DNA of 6,874 bases from Deltaproteobacteria bacterium (GTDB lineage Bacteria; Desulfobacterota; Desulfuromonadia; Desulfuromonadales; JAAYDE01). The stretch is from contig JAFPZV010000097.1 in the NCBI GenBank assembly GCA_017417085.1, forward strand, positions 1 to 6,874, given 5' to 3'. Positions 1 to 5,814 of the stretch are shown piece by piece. The translations under genes and the position numbers were made by a program. The notes beneath the pieces are model-generated. The model searched no databases and was not told the origin of the DNA. It saw nothing but the letters and a program-made list of their open reading frames with translations. The first letter of the stretch is position 1. Every line of letters begins with the position of its first letter.

Positions 1-6
1 GAACAC

Positions 7-492
7 ATGAGCAAAAAACTGGTAGCCTACTTTTCGGCCACAGGCGTCACCGCTGCGGTTGCCAAGCAACTGGCGGAGTTAATCATTGGGGCGGATCTCT
101 ACGCCATTCGTCCTAAAACACCCTACACGGCGGACGATCTGAACTGGAACGACCCCGAGTCCCGCAGCTCGGTGGAAATGCGCGACAAGGCCTTCCGGCC
201 GGAGCTTGCGGACAAGAACGCCCACCTCGAAGACTATGACATGATCTTCCTGGGCTTCCCCATCTGGTGGTACGTGGCGCCAACCATCATCAACACCTTC
301 CTGGAAAGCTACGACTGCTCCGGCAAAACCATCGTCCTCTTTGCCACCTCGGGCAGCACCGGCTTCGGCAAAACGGTGGAAGGCCTGCTTCCCAGCGCCC
401 CGGGAGCAACTTTTCAGGAAGGCGAGGTTTTCCACGGCAAACCCGCCAACAAGGGCGTCCACGTCAAATGGCTCCGGGAAGTGCTCAAGTAA
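7..492 (+). CDS. Flavodoxin (short-chain, FMN-binding electron carrier)
   Basis: This gene encodes a 161-residue cytoplasmic flavodoxin-like protein that should bind FMN and carry electrons for a reductase or oxidoreductase partner. The N-terminal strand runs straight into the phosphate-binding loop SATGVTA (residues 10-16). FPIWWYV (84-90) and TSGSTGFGKT (114-123) fit the two loops that contact the isoalloxazine ring. The segment DLNWNDPESRSSVEM (44-58) is typical of a flavodoxin subgroup common in anaerobic and gut bacteria. The length is complete for a single flavodoxin domain, with no signal peptide or extra domain. The ATG at position 7 sits at the window edge, so its ribosome binding site cannot be judged and an upstream in-frame start is not excluded. 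The gene converges with the ABC transporter operon. The redox partner is unknown. An NAD(P)H-dependent quinone reductase of the same fold is a less likely alternative. Confidence 0.9.
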   Translation: MSKKLVAYFSATGVTAAVAKQLAELIIGADLYAIRPKTPYTADDLNWNDPESRSSVEMRDKAFRPELADKNAHLEDYDMIFLGFPIWWYVAPTIINTFLESYDCSGKTIVLFATSGSTGFGKTVEGLLPSAPGATFQEGEVFHGKPANKGVHVKWLREVLK

Positions 493-511
493 CGGCAAAA
501 CACCAAGAACA

Positions 512-546
512 AAAAAAACGCGGGAAGATTTCCTCCCGCGTTTTTT
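512..546. terminator. Bidirectional intrinsic terminator between convergent genes
   Basis: The 7-bp stem CGCGGGA (519-525) pairs with TCCCGCG (534-540) around an 8-base loop. An A-run (511-518) lies on one side and a T-run (541-546) on the other. Read on either strand, this gives a GC stem followed by a U-tract. It lies about 20 bases after the flavodoxin stop and about 17 bases after the stop of the minus-strand permease, so it can end both transcripts. Confidence 0.9.
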
Positions 547-562
547 CATGCCCTTTTTCACG

Positions 563-1231
563 TTATTCCTTGCCGAAACCGGGGATGTAGAGCTTTTTCT
601 CCAGCCAGGTGAGCAGGAAATTCGCCAGGGTGACCATGAACAGATAGTAGAGGCCAATGGCGAAAAAGACCTCGGTGTAGCGGAAGTACTTGACGGCCAG
701 AATCTTGCCTTCGCCGGTCAATTCGATGAAGGTAATAATGTAGGCCAAAGACGAGTACTTGATAAGGTAGATGATCTCATTGCCGCAGCCGGGCAGCGCG
801 CGCCGCAGGGCCTGTGGCAGGATCACCCAGAGCATCGACTGCAGCGAGGAAAAGCCCAGGGCCTGCGTGGCCAGCAGCTGCCCACGCCGAATGGAGAGGA
901 AAGCGCCGCGCACATACTCCGACTGATAGGCGCCGGTACACAGAATAAAGCCCACAACCGCCGCGGTATACGGGGAAAGATAGATGCCTATGGAAGGCAG
1001 GCCGAAGTAAAGCACAAAAAGCTGTACCAGAAGCGGCGTCCCCCGAAACACGGTGGCGTATATGTCGCATGCCTTGCGCAAAGGCAAGGGACCATAGGCC
1101 CGCAGGGTGCCCACCAGCGCGCCCAGACACAGGCCGATGGAGGCGGAAGGAAGTATCAGCCACATGGAGTGCACCAAACCACGGTTCAGCGCCGGTACCA
1201 CCTGTTTTATAAAAAAGTTCCATTCATCCAT
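563..1231 (-). CDS. Polar amino acid ABC transporter, inner membrane permease (HisM/GlnP type)
   Basis: This gene encodes a 222-residue inner membrane permease of a polar amino acid uptake ABC transporter. It has about five hydrophobic segments. FRGTPLLVQ (62-70) is the conserved motif of this permease family. The cytoplasmic coupling (EAA) loop spans roughly 105-147 and includes RGQLLATQALGFS and ILPQALRRALPG, which dock on the ATPase. It ends in the usual LYIPGFG tail. It follows the ATPase gene by only 4 bases and has a weak ribosome binding site, so translation is probably coupled. It is the last gene of the minus-strand operon. It most likely forms a heterodimer with the permease at 2026-2739. 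The substrate (glutamine, histidine, arginine, cystine or another) cannot be told from the permease alone. Confidence 0.93.
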   Translation of the reverse strand: MDEWNFFIKQVVPALNRGLVHSMWLILPSASIGLCLGALVGTLRAYGPLPLRKACDIYATVFRGTPLLVQLFVLYFGLPSIGIYLSPYTAAVVGFILCTGAYQSEYVRGAFLSIRRGQLLATQALGFSSLQSMLWVILPQALRRALPGCGNEIIYLIKYSSLAYIITFIELTGEGKILAVKYFRYTEVFFAIGLYYLFMVTLANFLLTWLEKKLYIPGFGKE

Positions 1232-1235
1232 GGTC

Positions 1236-2003
1236 TTACGTTTCGCTTTCCTCGGAAAGTTCGTTCAGTTTCGCGCAGAAGGCCTGCGTGCGGGTGCCAC
1301 TTTCCGCATCCAGCAGCTCCGCGGGCGAGCCCTGCTCAATAATTTGCCCATTTTGCATGAACAGAATGTCGTCGGCCAAGGTACGGATGAAACCGAGCTG
1401 ATGCGTGGCCATGATCATGGTCATCCCATCCTGGGCCAGATTGCGGATGACGCCCAGCACCTCGCCTATCAGCTCCGGATCCAGCGCCGAAGTCGGCTCG
1501 TCCAGCAAAAGCGCTTCCGGATCCATGGCCAGCGCCCGCGCTATGGAGACCCGCTGTTTCTGGCCGCCGGAGAGCTGCGACGGATAGAGCGTGGTCTTGT
1601 CACCCAGACCGACTCGTTCCAGTTCCCGCATTGCCCTTTCTTCGGCATCCTTGCGCGCTATCTTTTTCACCTTGCGCAGCGCGATGGAGACGTTGTCCAG
1701 CGCATTCAAATGATCGAACAGGTTGAAATCCTGAAAGATCATGCCGACTTTCTGGCGGTAGGCGTACAGATCCTGCTTGCGGTGGATCTCTATCTGCTGT
1801 TCCTTGAGCCAAATCCGCCCCTCGTCCGGCGGAATCAGAAAGTTGATGCACTGCAGAAGCGTGCTCTTGCCGCCACCGGAAGGTCCAATGAGCACCTTCA
1901 GTTCGCCGCGGTGCAACTGAAGCGAGACATCCTTCAGAATCTGCCGTCCCCCCAGCCTTTTGGAAATGTTTTCGACACGCAGTACCATGGTTTGATCTGT
2001 CAT
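1236..2003 (-). CDS. Polar amino acid ABC transporter, ATP-binding subunit (GlnQ/HisP type)
   Basis: This gene encodes a 255-residue cytoplasmic ATPase that powers the permease pair. All nucleotide-binding elements are intact: Walker A GPSGGGKST (40-48), Q-loop glutamine at 91 in IFQDFNLF, signature LSGGQKQR (144-151), Walker B ALLLDEP (164-170), D-loop SALD (172-175) and switch histidine H201 in ATHQLGF. Length and motif spacing are normal for amino acid importers, with only a short acidic tail after residue 245. The chosen ATG has a purine-rich GAGGGAAG sequence several bases upstream. A second in-frame ATG at codon 6 is possible. The gene lies between two permease genes, 22 bases after one and 4 before the other. 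It is clearly an amino acid uptake ATPase, but the substrate is not resolved. Confidence 0.95.
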   Translation of the reverse strand: MTDQTMVLRVENISKRLGGRQILKDVSLQLHRGELKVLIGPSGGGKSTLLQCINFLIPPDEGRIWLKEQQIEIHRKQDLYAYRQKVGMIFQDFNLFDHLNALDNVSIALRKVKKIARKDAEERAMRELERVGLGDKTTLYPSQLSGGQKQRVSIARALAMDPEALLLDEPTSALDPELIGEVLGVIRNLAQDGMTMIMATHQLGFIRTLADDILFMQNGQIIEQGSPAELLDAESGTRTQAFCAKLNELSEESET

Positions 2004-2025
2004 GTGTCTTCCCTCTTCTCCTTGT

Positions 2026-2739
2026 TCAGTTCAGGGAATATCCCGGAATGCGGACCTTCTCCTCCAGCTTGCGCAACAGTTTGACGCCTATCCAGGTGAG
2101 CGCGAAGTACAGCAGCGCCGCCATCAGGTAGAGCGGCAGATGCTCATAGGTACGGGAGGCGACAAAATGGGTGCGGGCCATGATCTCCGGCGTGCCCAGC
2201 GCGTAAGCCAGCGCCGAATCCTTGAGCAGGATGGAATATTCGTTGGAAAATCCGGGGATGGAGAGGCGCAGCGCCTGCGGCAGGATGATCGAGAGAATGG
2301 CGCGCCTGTCGCTCATGCCCAGGGCGCGGGCGGCCTTGAGCTGCCCCTGCGGAAGCGACTGGATGGCACCACGGTAGATCTGCGACTGGTAGGCTCCGCT
2401 GGTCATGCCCAGCACCAAAATCACCGCGGCAAAGGTGCTCAAGTTGATGCCCAGCACGGAAAACAGCCCGAAGTAGAAAAGAAACAGCAGCACCAGGATC
2501 GGCACACCGCGGAAAAACCAGACATACAGCCCGACCAGACGCCGCGGCCATGCGCCGCAGTAAACCTGAATGACGGCAAGATTTACGCCAATCAGCAGCC
2601 CCAGCAGCATTGCCCCCGTCACCGCGGCAGCAGTCACTCCCGCGCCCCCCAGCAGATAGGGAAAAGAATCGTACAACACCTGCAAGGTCTTCATCAGATA
2701 GGGAAAGGATTCGTGCAACATCTGCAAGATCGTTGTCAT
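2026..2739 (-). CDS. Polar amino acid ABC transporter, inner membrane permease with duplicated N-terminal segment
   Basis: This gene encodes the second permease of the operon, 237 residues long. FFRGVPILVLL (75-85) corresponds to the family RGTPLL motif. The coupling loop (about 120-163) contains RGAIQSLPQGQLKAARALG and ILPQALRLSIPG. The C-terminus KVRIPGYSLN matches the tail of the partner permease. The N-terminus is odd: residues 5-16 and 19-30 repeat each other (LQMLHESFPYLM and LQVLYDSFPYLL), caused by a 42-base tandem duplication in the DNA. This adds about 14 residues before the first membrane segment. No in-frame start exists just upstream of the ATG at 2739, and the ribosome binding site there is weak (GGATGG, about 13 bases away). 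Met7 and Met16 are alternatives but also lack good sites. It is probably the first gene of the operon. Confidence 0.92.
   Translation of the reverse strand: MTTILQMLHESFPYLMKTLQVLYDSFPYLLGGAGVTAAAVTGAMLLGLLIGVNLAVIQVYCGAWPRRLVGLYVWFFRGVPILVLLFLFYFGLFSVLGINLSTFAAVILVLGMTSGAYQSQIYRGAIQSLPQGQLKAARALGMSDRRAILSIILPQALRLSIPGFSNEYSILLKDSALAYALGTPEIMARTHFVASRTYEHLPLYLMAALLYFALTWIGVKLLRKLEEKVRIPGYSLN
2653..2731. repeat. 42-base-period tandem duplication inside the permease gene
   Basis: Bases 2653-2689 and 2695-2731 match at 32 of 37 positions, offset by exactly 42 bases. Both copies begin CAGATAGGGAAA and end in CTGCAAG plus two or three further bases. The period is a multiple of three, so the reading frame of the minus-strand permease is kept, and the product carries two copies of the motif SFPYL. 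The five mismatches show that the copies have begun to diverge. Confidence 0.9.
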
Positions 2740-2792
2740 TTCGGAAAAACCACCATCCTTTCAACCGGCAATTTGTCACGTCAGCGACGCAC

Positions 2793-2820
2793 ATATTACC
2801 TGTCACTTGCAGGCGCGCAA
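2793..2820 (-). promoter_or_regulatory. Candidate promoter of the ABC transporter operon
   Basis: On the minus strand, TTGCGC (2820-2815) could be a -35 box and TAATAT (2798-2793) a -10 box, with a 16-base spacer. The -35 match is poor (three of six) and the -10 match moderate (four of six). An A-rich stretch (2821-2839) lies directly upstream where an UP element would sit, which strengthens the case. The start site would be near 2786, giving a leader of about 47 bases before the permease ATG. This is inference from pattern only. Confidence 0.35.
2807..2820. other. Inverted repeat overlapping the candidate -35 region (possible operator)
   Basis: The sequence TTGC-N6-GCAA forms a short dyad overlapping the proposed -35 box and spacer of the transporter promoter. 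Two copies of the hexamer TGTCAC (2774-2779 and 2801-2806) lie 27 bases apart in the same leader region. Either could be a regulator site, but both are short enough to arise by chance. Confidence 0.2.
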
Positions 2821-2839
2821 ACTTTATTTTGCTTTTTCG

Positions 2840-2856
2840 CCGAAAAAATTTTTCGG
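2840..2856. other. AT-rich palindrome downstream of recG
   Basis: CCGAAAA (2840-2846) and TTTTCGG (2850-2856) form a near-perfect palindrome around an AAT centre, 34-50 bases beyond the recG stop. Neither strand has a U-tract immediately after it, so it is not a standard terminator. It may be a weak 3' end structure for recG. It may instead be part of a bent A-tract region upstream of the transporter promoter, since further A/T runs lie at 2833-2837 and 2860-2866. Confidence 0.4.
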
Positions 2857-2889
2857 AATAAAAAATAAGCCTTGGCAACGGAACTTTCG

Positions 2890-5052
2890 TCAGCCGATGT
2901 CGGCCAGTTGCAGCAGATGCCCCCAGCGCCGCCATACCGTTTCACGCACTGTTTTCAGGGAGGGATGGCTGTCGAAATCCGGCTGCTGCGCCAGTTGGAA
3001 AGCTTCCTCGCGGGCGGCTTCCAGCAGGGCGCCATCCCGGCGCAGATCGGCCAGGCGCAGGTTGGCAGCGCCGTGCTGACGAAGACCCAGCAGTTCTCCG
3101 GGGCCGCGCAGCCGCAGATCGGCCTCGGCAACGCTGAAGCCATCCGCCGAGCGTTCCATGATCCGGAGCCGCTCCCGGCCAAGCTCGCCGCAGGATTCGG
3201 AAATCATCAGCAGGCAGAAACTGTCGTCCGTGCCCCGGCCAACCCGGCCGCGCAGCTGATGCAGCTGCGAAAGCCCGAAACGATCCGCGTTTTCCACCAC
3301 CATCACCGTGGCGTGCGGCAGATCGATGCCGACCTCGACGACCGTGGTCGCAGCCAGAACGTCGATCTCATGCGAGCGAAACGCGCGCATGACTTCTTCC
3401 TTTTCTGCGGAAGTCAGTCGGCCGTGCAGCAGACAGACCCGCAGATCGGGGAAGATCTCGTCGCGCAGCAAGACAAAATTTTCCTCTGCGGACTGAAGCT
3501 GCATCTTTTCCGAAGCCTCAATCAGCGGATAGACGACAAAGGCCTGCCTCCCCTTCGCCACTTCGCGCCGGATCAGGCGGTAGACATCCGCGCGCCGTTC
3601 CTCGCCAACGACACGCGTGACAATGGAACCACGTCCGGGGGGTATTTCATCGATCACCGACAGCGCCAGATCGCCGTAGAGCGTCAGAGCCAGGGTGCGC
3701 GGCACCGGCGTTGCGGTCATGACCAGCACATCCGGATGTTCTCCCTTGTCCTGGAGAACGCCGCGCTGCAAAACCCCGAAGCGGTGCTGCTCGTCGATGA
3801 TCGCCAGGCCCAGCCGCGCAAAGCGCACCGTCTCTTCCAGCAGCGCATGGGTACCCACCAGCAGATGGATCTGTCCGGCGGCAAGATCCTCCAGAAGCGC
3901 GGAGCGTTCCCCGGAACGCACCGAAGCGGTGAGCAGGGCCGCGCGCAGGCCCATGGCCTCCATCCAGGGCCGGATTTTGAGGAAATGCTGGGCCGCCAGC
4001 ACCTCCGTGGGCGCCAGCAGGGCCGCCTGCGTTCCATTTTCAATGGCGATGAGCGCCGCCATGACCGCCACTACGGTCTTTCCGCTGCCAACATCTCCCT
4101 GCACCAGGCGCCGCATCGGCGATTCCGCCATCATGTCGCGCTTGATCTCGCCCAGGACCCGTCTTTGGGCGGATGTCAGCCGATAGGGCAGCAATGCCGC
4201 AAGCGCCCTGGTATAGCGGTGCGTCACCTGAAAGGCATACCCCTGTTCCTTTCGACGCCCGCGGCATCGCAGGGCCAAAGCCAACTCCAGAAAAAACAGT
4301 TCGTCGAAGATGAGGCTCCGGCGGGCGGGATGTTCCTCCCGCTCCAACAGGACGGGATCGTCCTCCAGGGCAGGAAGATGCAGCTGCCGCAGGGCACTGG
4401 AAAGCTTTACGAGGCCATGCCGCTGCAGAATAGCCTGGGGGATGGCATTCACAACCGCATCCACATGGCGCTGCGCCACCTTGCGCCAGATACTTTGGGC
4501 GGTACTTTGCGCCAGGCCTTCCGTCAGAGGATAGATCGGCAAAATTTCGCCGAAATGTGAGGAAACGGACAAGTCAAAAGGAGTATTTGCGGCGGCGGAC
4601 GTTTTCACAAACTCGATTTCCGGATGATCGATCTGCCGAAGACCCGCAAAATTTTTCATTGTTCCAAAGACCAGCAGCTGCCGTCCCGGAACAAATTCCC
4701 GCATCAGATAGGGAACGCCGTGAAACCACTTCAGCACCACCTTCGTGCCCGCATCCTCGACCAGTACCTGCATTGGACACTGCTTCGAGCGACAGGGCGC
4801 TCTTCCGGACTGCTGCGGCCGGGAAACAACGGTCGCCCGGAACAGCCCCGTTTCCCCAAAGGCGATGTCGCCCGCCGGGCGAAGCGTGCGGCGATCCTCG
4901 TAGCGCAGGGGCAATGTGCAAAGTGCGTCGGCAACGGTGCGGATATTGATTTTGGCGAGTTTGGCAAGGGTTCGCGGGCCCACCCCGGGGACGGACGCCA
5001 GGGAAAGGCTGTCCAGGGAGCTGCCGCTTCCCTCGGTCACAGGTGTTGGCAT
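2890..5052 (-). CDS. recG: ATP-dependent DNA helicase RecG
   Basis: RecG is a double-stranded DNA translocase that reverses stalled replication forks and processes Holliday junctions and R- or D-loops. The 720-residue product is full length. A helix-hairpin-helix-like start (VPGVGPRTLAKLAKINI, 21-37) leads to LPLRYEDRR and the OB-fold wedge domain (about 65-150), which splits the junction. Helicase motifs follow in order: RLTSAQRRVL (291-300), Walker A GDVGSGKT (319-326), APTEVLAAQH (347-356), DEQH (420-423), TATPVPRTLAL (446-456), TTVVEVGIDLP (569-579) and QLRGRVGRG (599-607). LRLRGPGELLGLRQHG (646-661) corresponds to the RecG translocation (TRG) region. The ATG at 5052 has no convincing ribosome binding site. 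It lies 18 bases after the greA terminator, so expression probably depends on read-through or an unseen promoter. A GTG at codon 5 is no better. Confidence 0.97.
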   Translation of the reverse strand: MPTPVTEGSGSSLDSLSLASVPGVGPRTLAKLAKINIRTVADALCTLPLRYEDRRTLRPAGDIAFGETGLFRATVVSRPQQSGRAPCRSKQCPMQVLVEDAGTKVVLKWFHGVPYLMREFVPGRQLLVFGTMKNFAGLRQIDHPEIEFVKTSAAANTPFDLSVSSHFGEILPIYPLTEGLAQSTAQSIWRKVAQRHVDAVVNAIPQAILQRHGLVKLSSALRQLHLPALEDDPVLLEREEHPARRSLIFDELFFLELALALRCRGRRKEQGYAFQVTHRYTRALAALLPYRLTSAQRRVLGEIKRDMMAESPMRRLVQGDVGSGKTVVAVMAALIAIENGTQAALLAPTEVLAAQHFLKIRPWMEAMGLRAALLTASVRSGERSALLEDLAAGQIHLLVGTHALLEETVRFARLGLAIIDEQHRFGVLQRGVLQDKGEHPDVLVMTATPVPRTLALTLYGDLALSVIDEIPPGRGSIVTRVVGEERRADVYRLIRREVAKGRQAFVVYPLIEASEKMQLQSAEENFVLLRDEIFPDLRVCLLHGRLTSAEKEEVMRAFRSHEIDVLAATTVVEVGIDLPHATVMVVENADRFGLSQLHQLRGRVGRGTDDSFCLLMISESCGELGRERLRIMERSADGFSVAEADLRLRGPGELLGLRQHGAANLRLADLRRDGALLEAAREEAFQLAQQPDFDSHPSLKTVRETVWRRWGHLLQLADIG

Positions 5053-5069
5053 ATCGTCACGCCGAGCAG

Positions 5070-5111
5070 AAAAAAGCCGGAAAACAGCCGCCTGCGGCGT
5101 CCGATTCCGGC
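5070..5111 (-). terminator. Intrinsic terminator after greA, immediately before recG
   Basis: On the minus strand GCCGGAA (5111-5105) pairs with TTCCGGC (5082-5076), followed at once by six T residues (5075-5070). A second small hairpin, GCCG/CGGC with a 4-base loop (5087-5098), sits inside the larger loop. It begins 37 bases beyond the greA stop and ends 17 bases before the recG ATG. It should therefore end greA transcription, and any transcript entering recG from upstream must cross it. Confidence 0.85.
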
Positions 5112-5148
5112 AAAAGAAAATCTTTCGATTTTGAAAAAACGGTTCAAC

Positions 5149-5628
5149 TTATTCGTATCTGATGTCAACCACTTCGTAAACCCGGGTGCCGGAAGGCACT
5201 TCTATCTGCACTTCGTCATCCATATGGTGGCCGATCAGCGCCCTGCCCACCGGAGAAGTCACGGAAATTTTCCCTTCCTTCAGATCCGCCTCGTCTTCGC
5301 CAACAATCTGGTAGGTAACTTCATTTTCGCTCTGCACGTCAAACAGGGTTACCGTCGCGCCGAAAACCACCTTGTCACTGTTCTTGATCGTCTTGGGATC
5401 GATGACCTGGGCGCAGGCAATCTTGGCGCTCAGTTCCTTGATGCGCCCTTCCACAAAGCTCTGATGTTCCTTGGCGGCTTCATACTCGGCATTTTCCGAA
5501 AGATCGCCATGGCTGCGGGCTTCGGCAATCGCCTGGACCGCATTGGGGCGCTCCACCTTGATCAGGTTGCGCAGCTCTTCCTGCATCCGCTGATAACCCT
5601 CCTGGGTCATGGGGATGGAAACATCCAT
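5149..5628 (-). CDS. greA: Transcription elongation factor GreA
   Basis: GreA enters the secondary channel of backtracked RNA polymerase and stimulates cleavage of the extruded RNA 3' end so that elongation can resume. The 159-residue product has the normal family length. It has an N-terminal coiled coil (about 8-75) whose tip carries GDLSENAEY (41-49), with the acidic residues D42 and E45 that the family uses to chelate the catalytic metal ion. A C-terminal FKBP-like domain (about 80-159) contains VVFGATVTL, YQIVGEDEAD and SPVGRALIG. I chose the ATG at 5628 because AGGAG (5640-5636) lies 7 bases upstream. The longer reading from a TTG at 5643 would start inside that ribosome binding site. 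Its leader contains a promoter, a hairpin terminator and a tiny reading frame (separate entries), suggesting attenuation-like control. Confidence 0.96.
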   Translation of the reverse strand: MDVSIPMTQEGYQRMQEELRNLIKVERPNAVQAIAEARSHGDLSENAEYEAAKEHQSFVEGRIKELSAKIACAQVIDPKTIKNSDKVVFGATVTLFDVQSENEVTYQIVGEDEADLKEGKISVTSPVGRALIGHHMDDEVQIEVPSGTRVYEVVDIRYE

Positions 5629-5635
5629 TTTTTCT

Positions 5636-5641
5636 CTCCTC
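5636..5641 (-). promoter_or_regulatory. Ribosome binding site that sets the greA start
   Basis: GAGGAG on the minus strand, 7 bases before the ATG at 5628, is a near-ideal Shine-Dalgarno site. It excludes the upstream in-frame TTG at 5643-5641 as the main start, because that codon overlaps the site itself. Confidence 0.85.
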
Positions 5642-5646
5642 AAAAA

Positions 5647-5679
5647 CTAAATTGAGCGGGTTTCCCCGCCCTGTTTCAT
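5647..5679 (-). CDS. Possible 10-codon leader peptide upstream of greA
   Basis: An ATG at 5679 opens a 10-codon frame (MKQGGETRSI) closed by TAG, 18 bases before the greA ATG. AGGA (5708-5705 on the sequence, i.e. within the 3' side of the hairpin entry at 5680-5708, nearest at 5693-5690) precedes it by about ten bases and lies in the hairpin's 3' arm on the transcript, so hairpin formation would hide it. The frame also covers the small GAAA-loop hairpin at 5656-5669. Such a short frame can easily occur by chance, and no amino acid bias suggests classical codon-based attenuation. I list it because its position between terminator and greA is suggestive. Confidence 0.2.
   Translation of the reverse strand: MKQGGETRSI
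5656..5669 (-). other. GNRA-tetraloop hairpin in the greA leader
   Basis: On the minus strand GCGGG (5669-5665) pairs with CCCGC (5660-5656), closing a GAAA tetraloop. This is a stable small RNA hairpin about 15 bases before the greA ribosome binding site. It could protect the mRNA end or space the site from upstream structure. It is followed by a T-rich stretch (5653-5642) too interrupted to call a terminator. Confidence 0.5.
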
Positions 5680-5708
5680 AAAAAAAATATCCTGTTCTCG
5701 CAACAGGA
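5680..5708 (-). terminator. Intrinsic terminator or attenuator in the greA leader
   Basis: On the minus strand TCCTGTT (5708-5702) pairs with AACAGGA (5696-5690) around a GCGAG loop. TA and then eight T residues (5687-5680) follow. It lies about 107 bases after the stop of the small membrane protein gene and 51 bases before the greA ATG. It can end the folE2 transcript. Because a candidate greA promoter lies immediately upstream, it may also cut greA transcripts short. Confidence 0.8.
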
Positions 5709-5716
5709 CGCCGGAT

Positions 5717-5744
5717 GTTATCCCACAGACGCCCCAAACGTCAA
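5717..5744 (-). promoter_or_regulatory. greA: Candidate greA promoter
   Basis: On the minus strand TTGACG (5744-5739, five of six to the -35 consensus) and GATAAC (5722-5717, four of six to the -10 consensus) are separated by 16 bases. The predicted start site is near 5710, only one to three bases before the terminator hairpin at 5708-5690. Transcripts from it would therefore begin with that stem. The call is by pattern and has no experimental support here. Confidence 0.5.
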
Positions 5745-5814
5745 GGCCTATCTTGGAAGCGTCCCTTCGGAGCATAAAAAGAATCACGCAACGTCTTCGC
5801 CCATCAAGGAAATC

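Noticed and set aside
341..1342. 333-codon plus-strand frame across the terminator and permease
   Set aside because: It crosses an intrinsic terminator and runs antisense to a clear permease. Its translation shows no recognisable domain.
2840..2856. Palindrome as an intrinsic terminator for recG
   Set aside because: The stem is almost all A-T, and an A-rich sequence, not a U-tract, follows it on the minus strand, so I list it only as a palindrome.
1107..2868. Two long plus-strand frames (1107-2084 and 2002-2868) over the ATPase and second permease
   Set aside because: They are antisense shadows of motif-complete ABC transporter genes.
2872..4560. 562-codon open frame on the plus strand, antisense to recG
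   Set aside because: The opposite frame encodes a full RecG with every helicase motif. The antisense product is low-complexity, rich in Q, R, H and A, with no domain, as expected from a GC-rich gene read backwards.
5629..5643. TTG start giving greA five extra residues
   Set aside because: The TTG overlaps the GAGGAG ribosome binding site that is ideally spaced for the ATG at 5628, and GreA family length fits the shorter form.
4624..5655. 343-codon plus-strand frame over the recG 5' end and greA
   Set aside because: It runs antisense to two well-identified genes and through the terminator at 5070-5111, and shows no domain.
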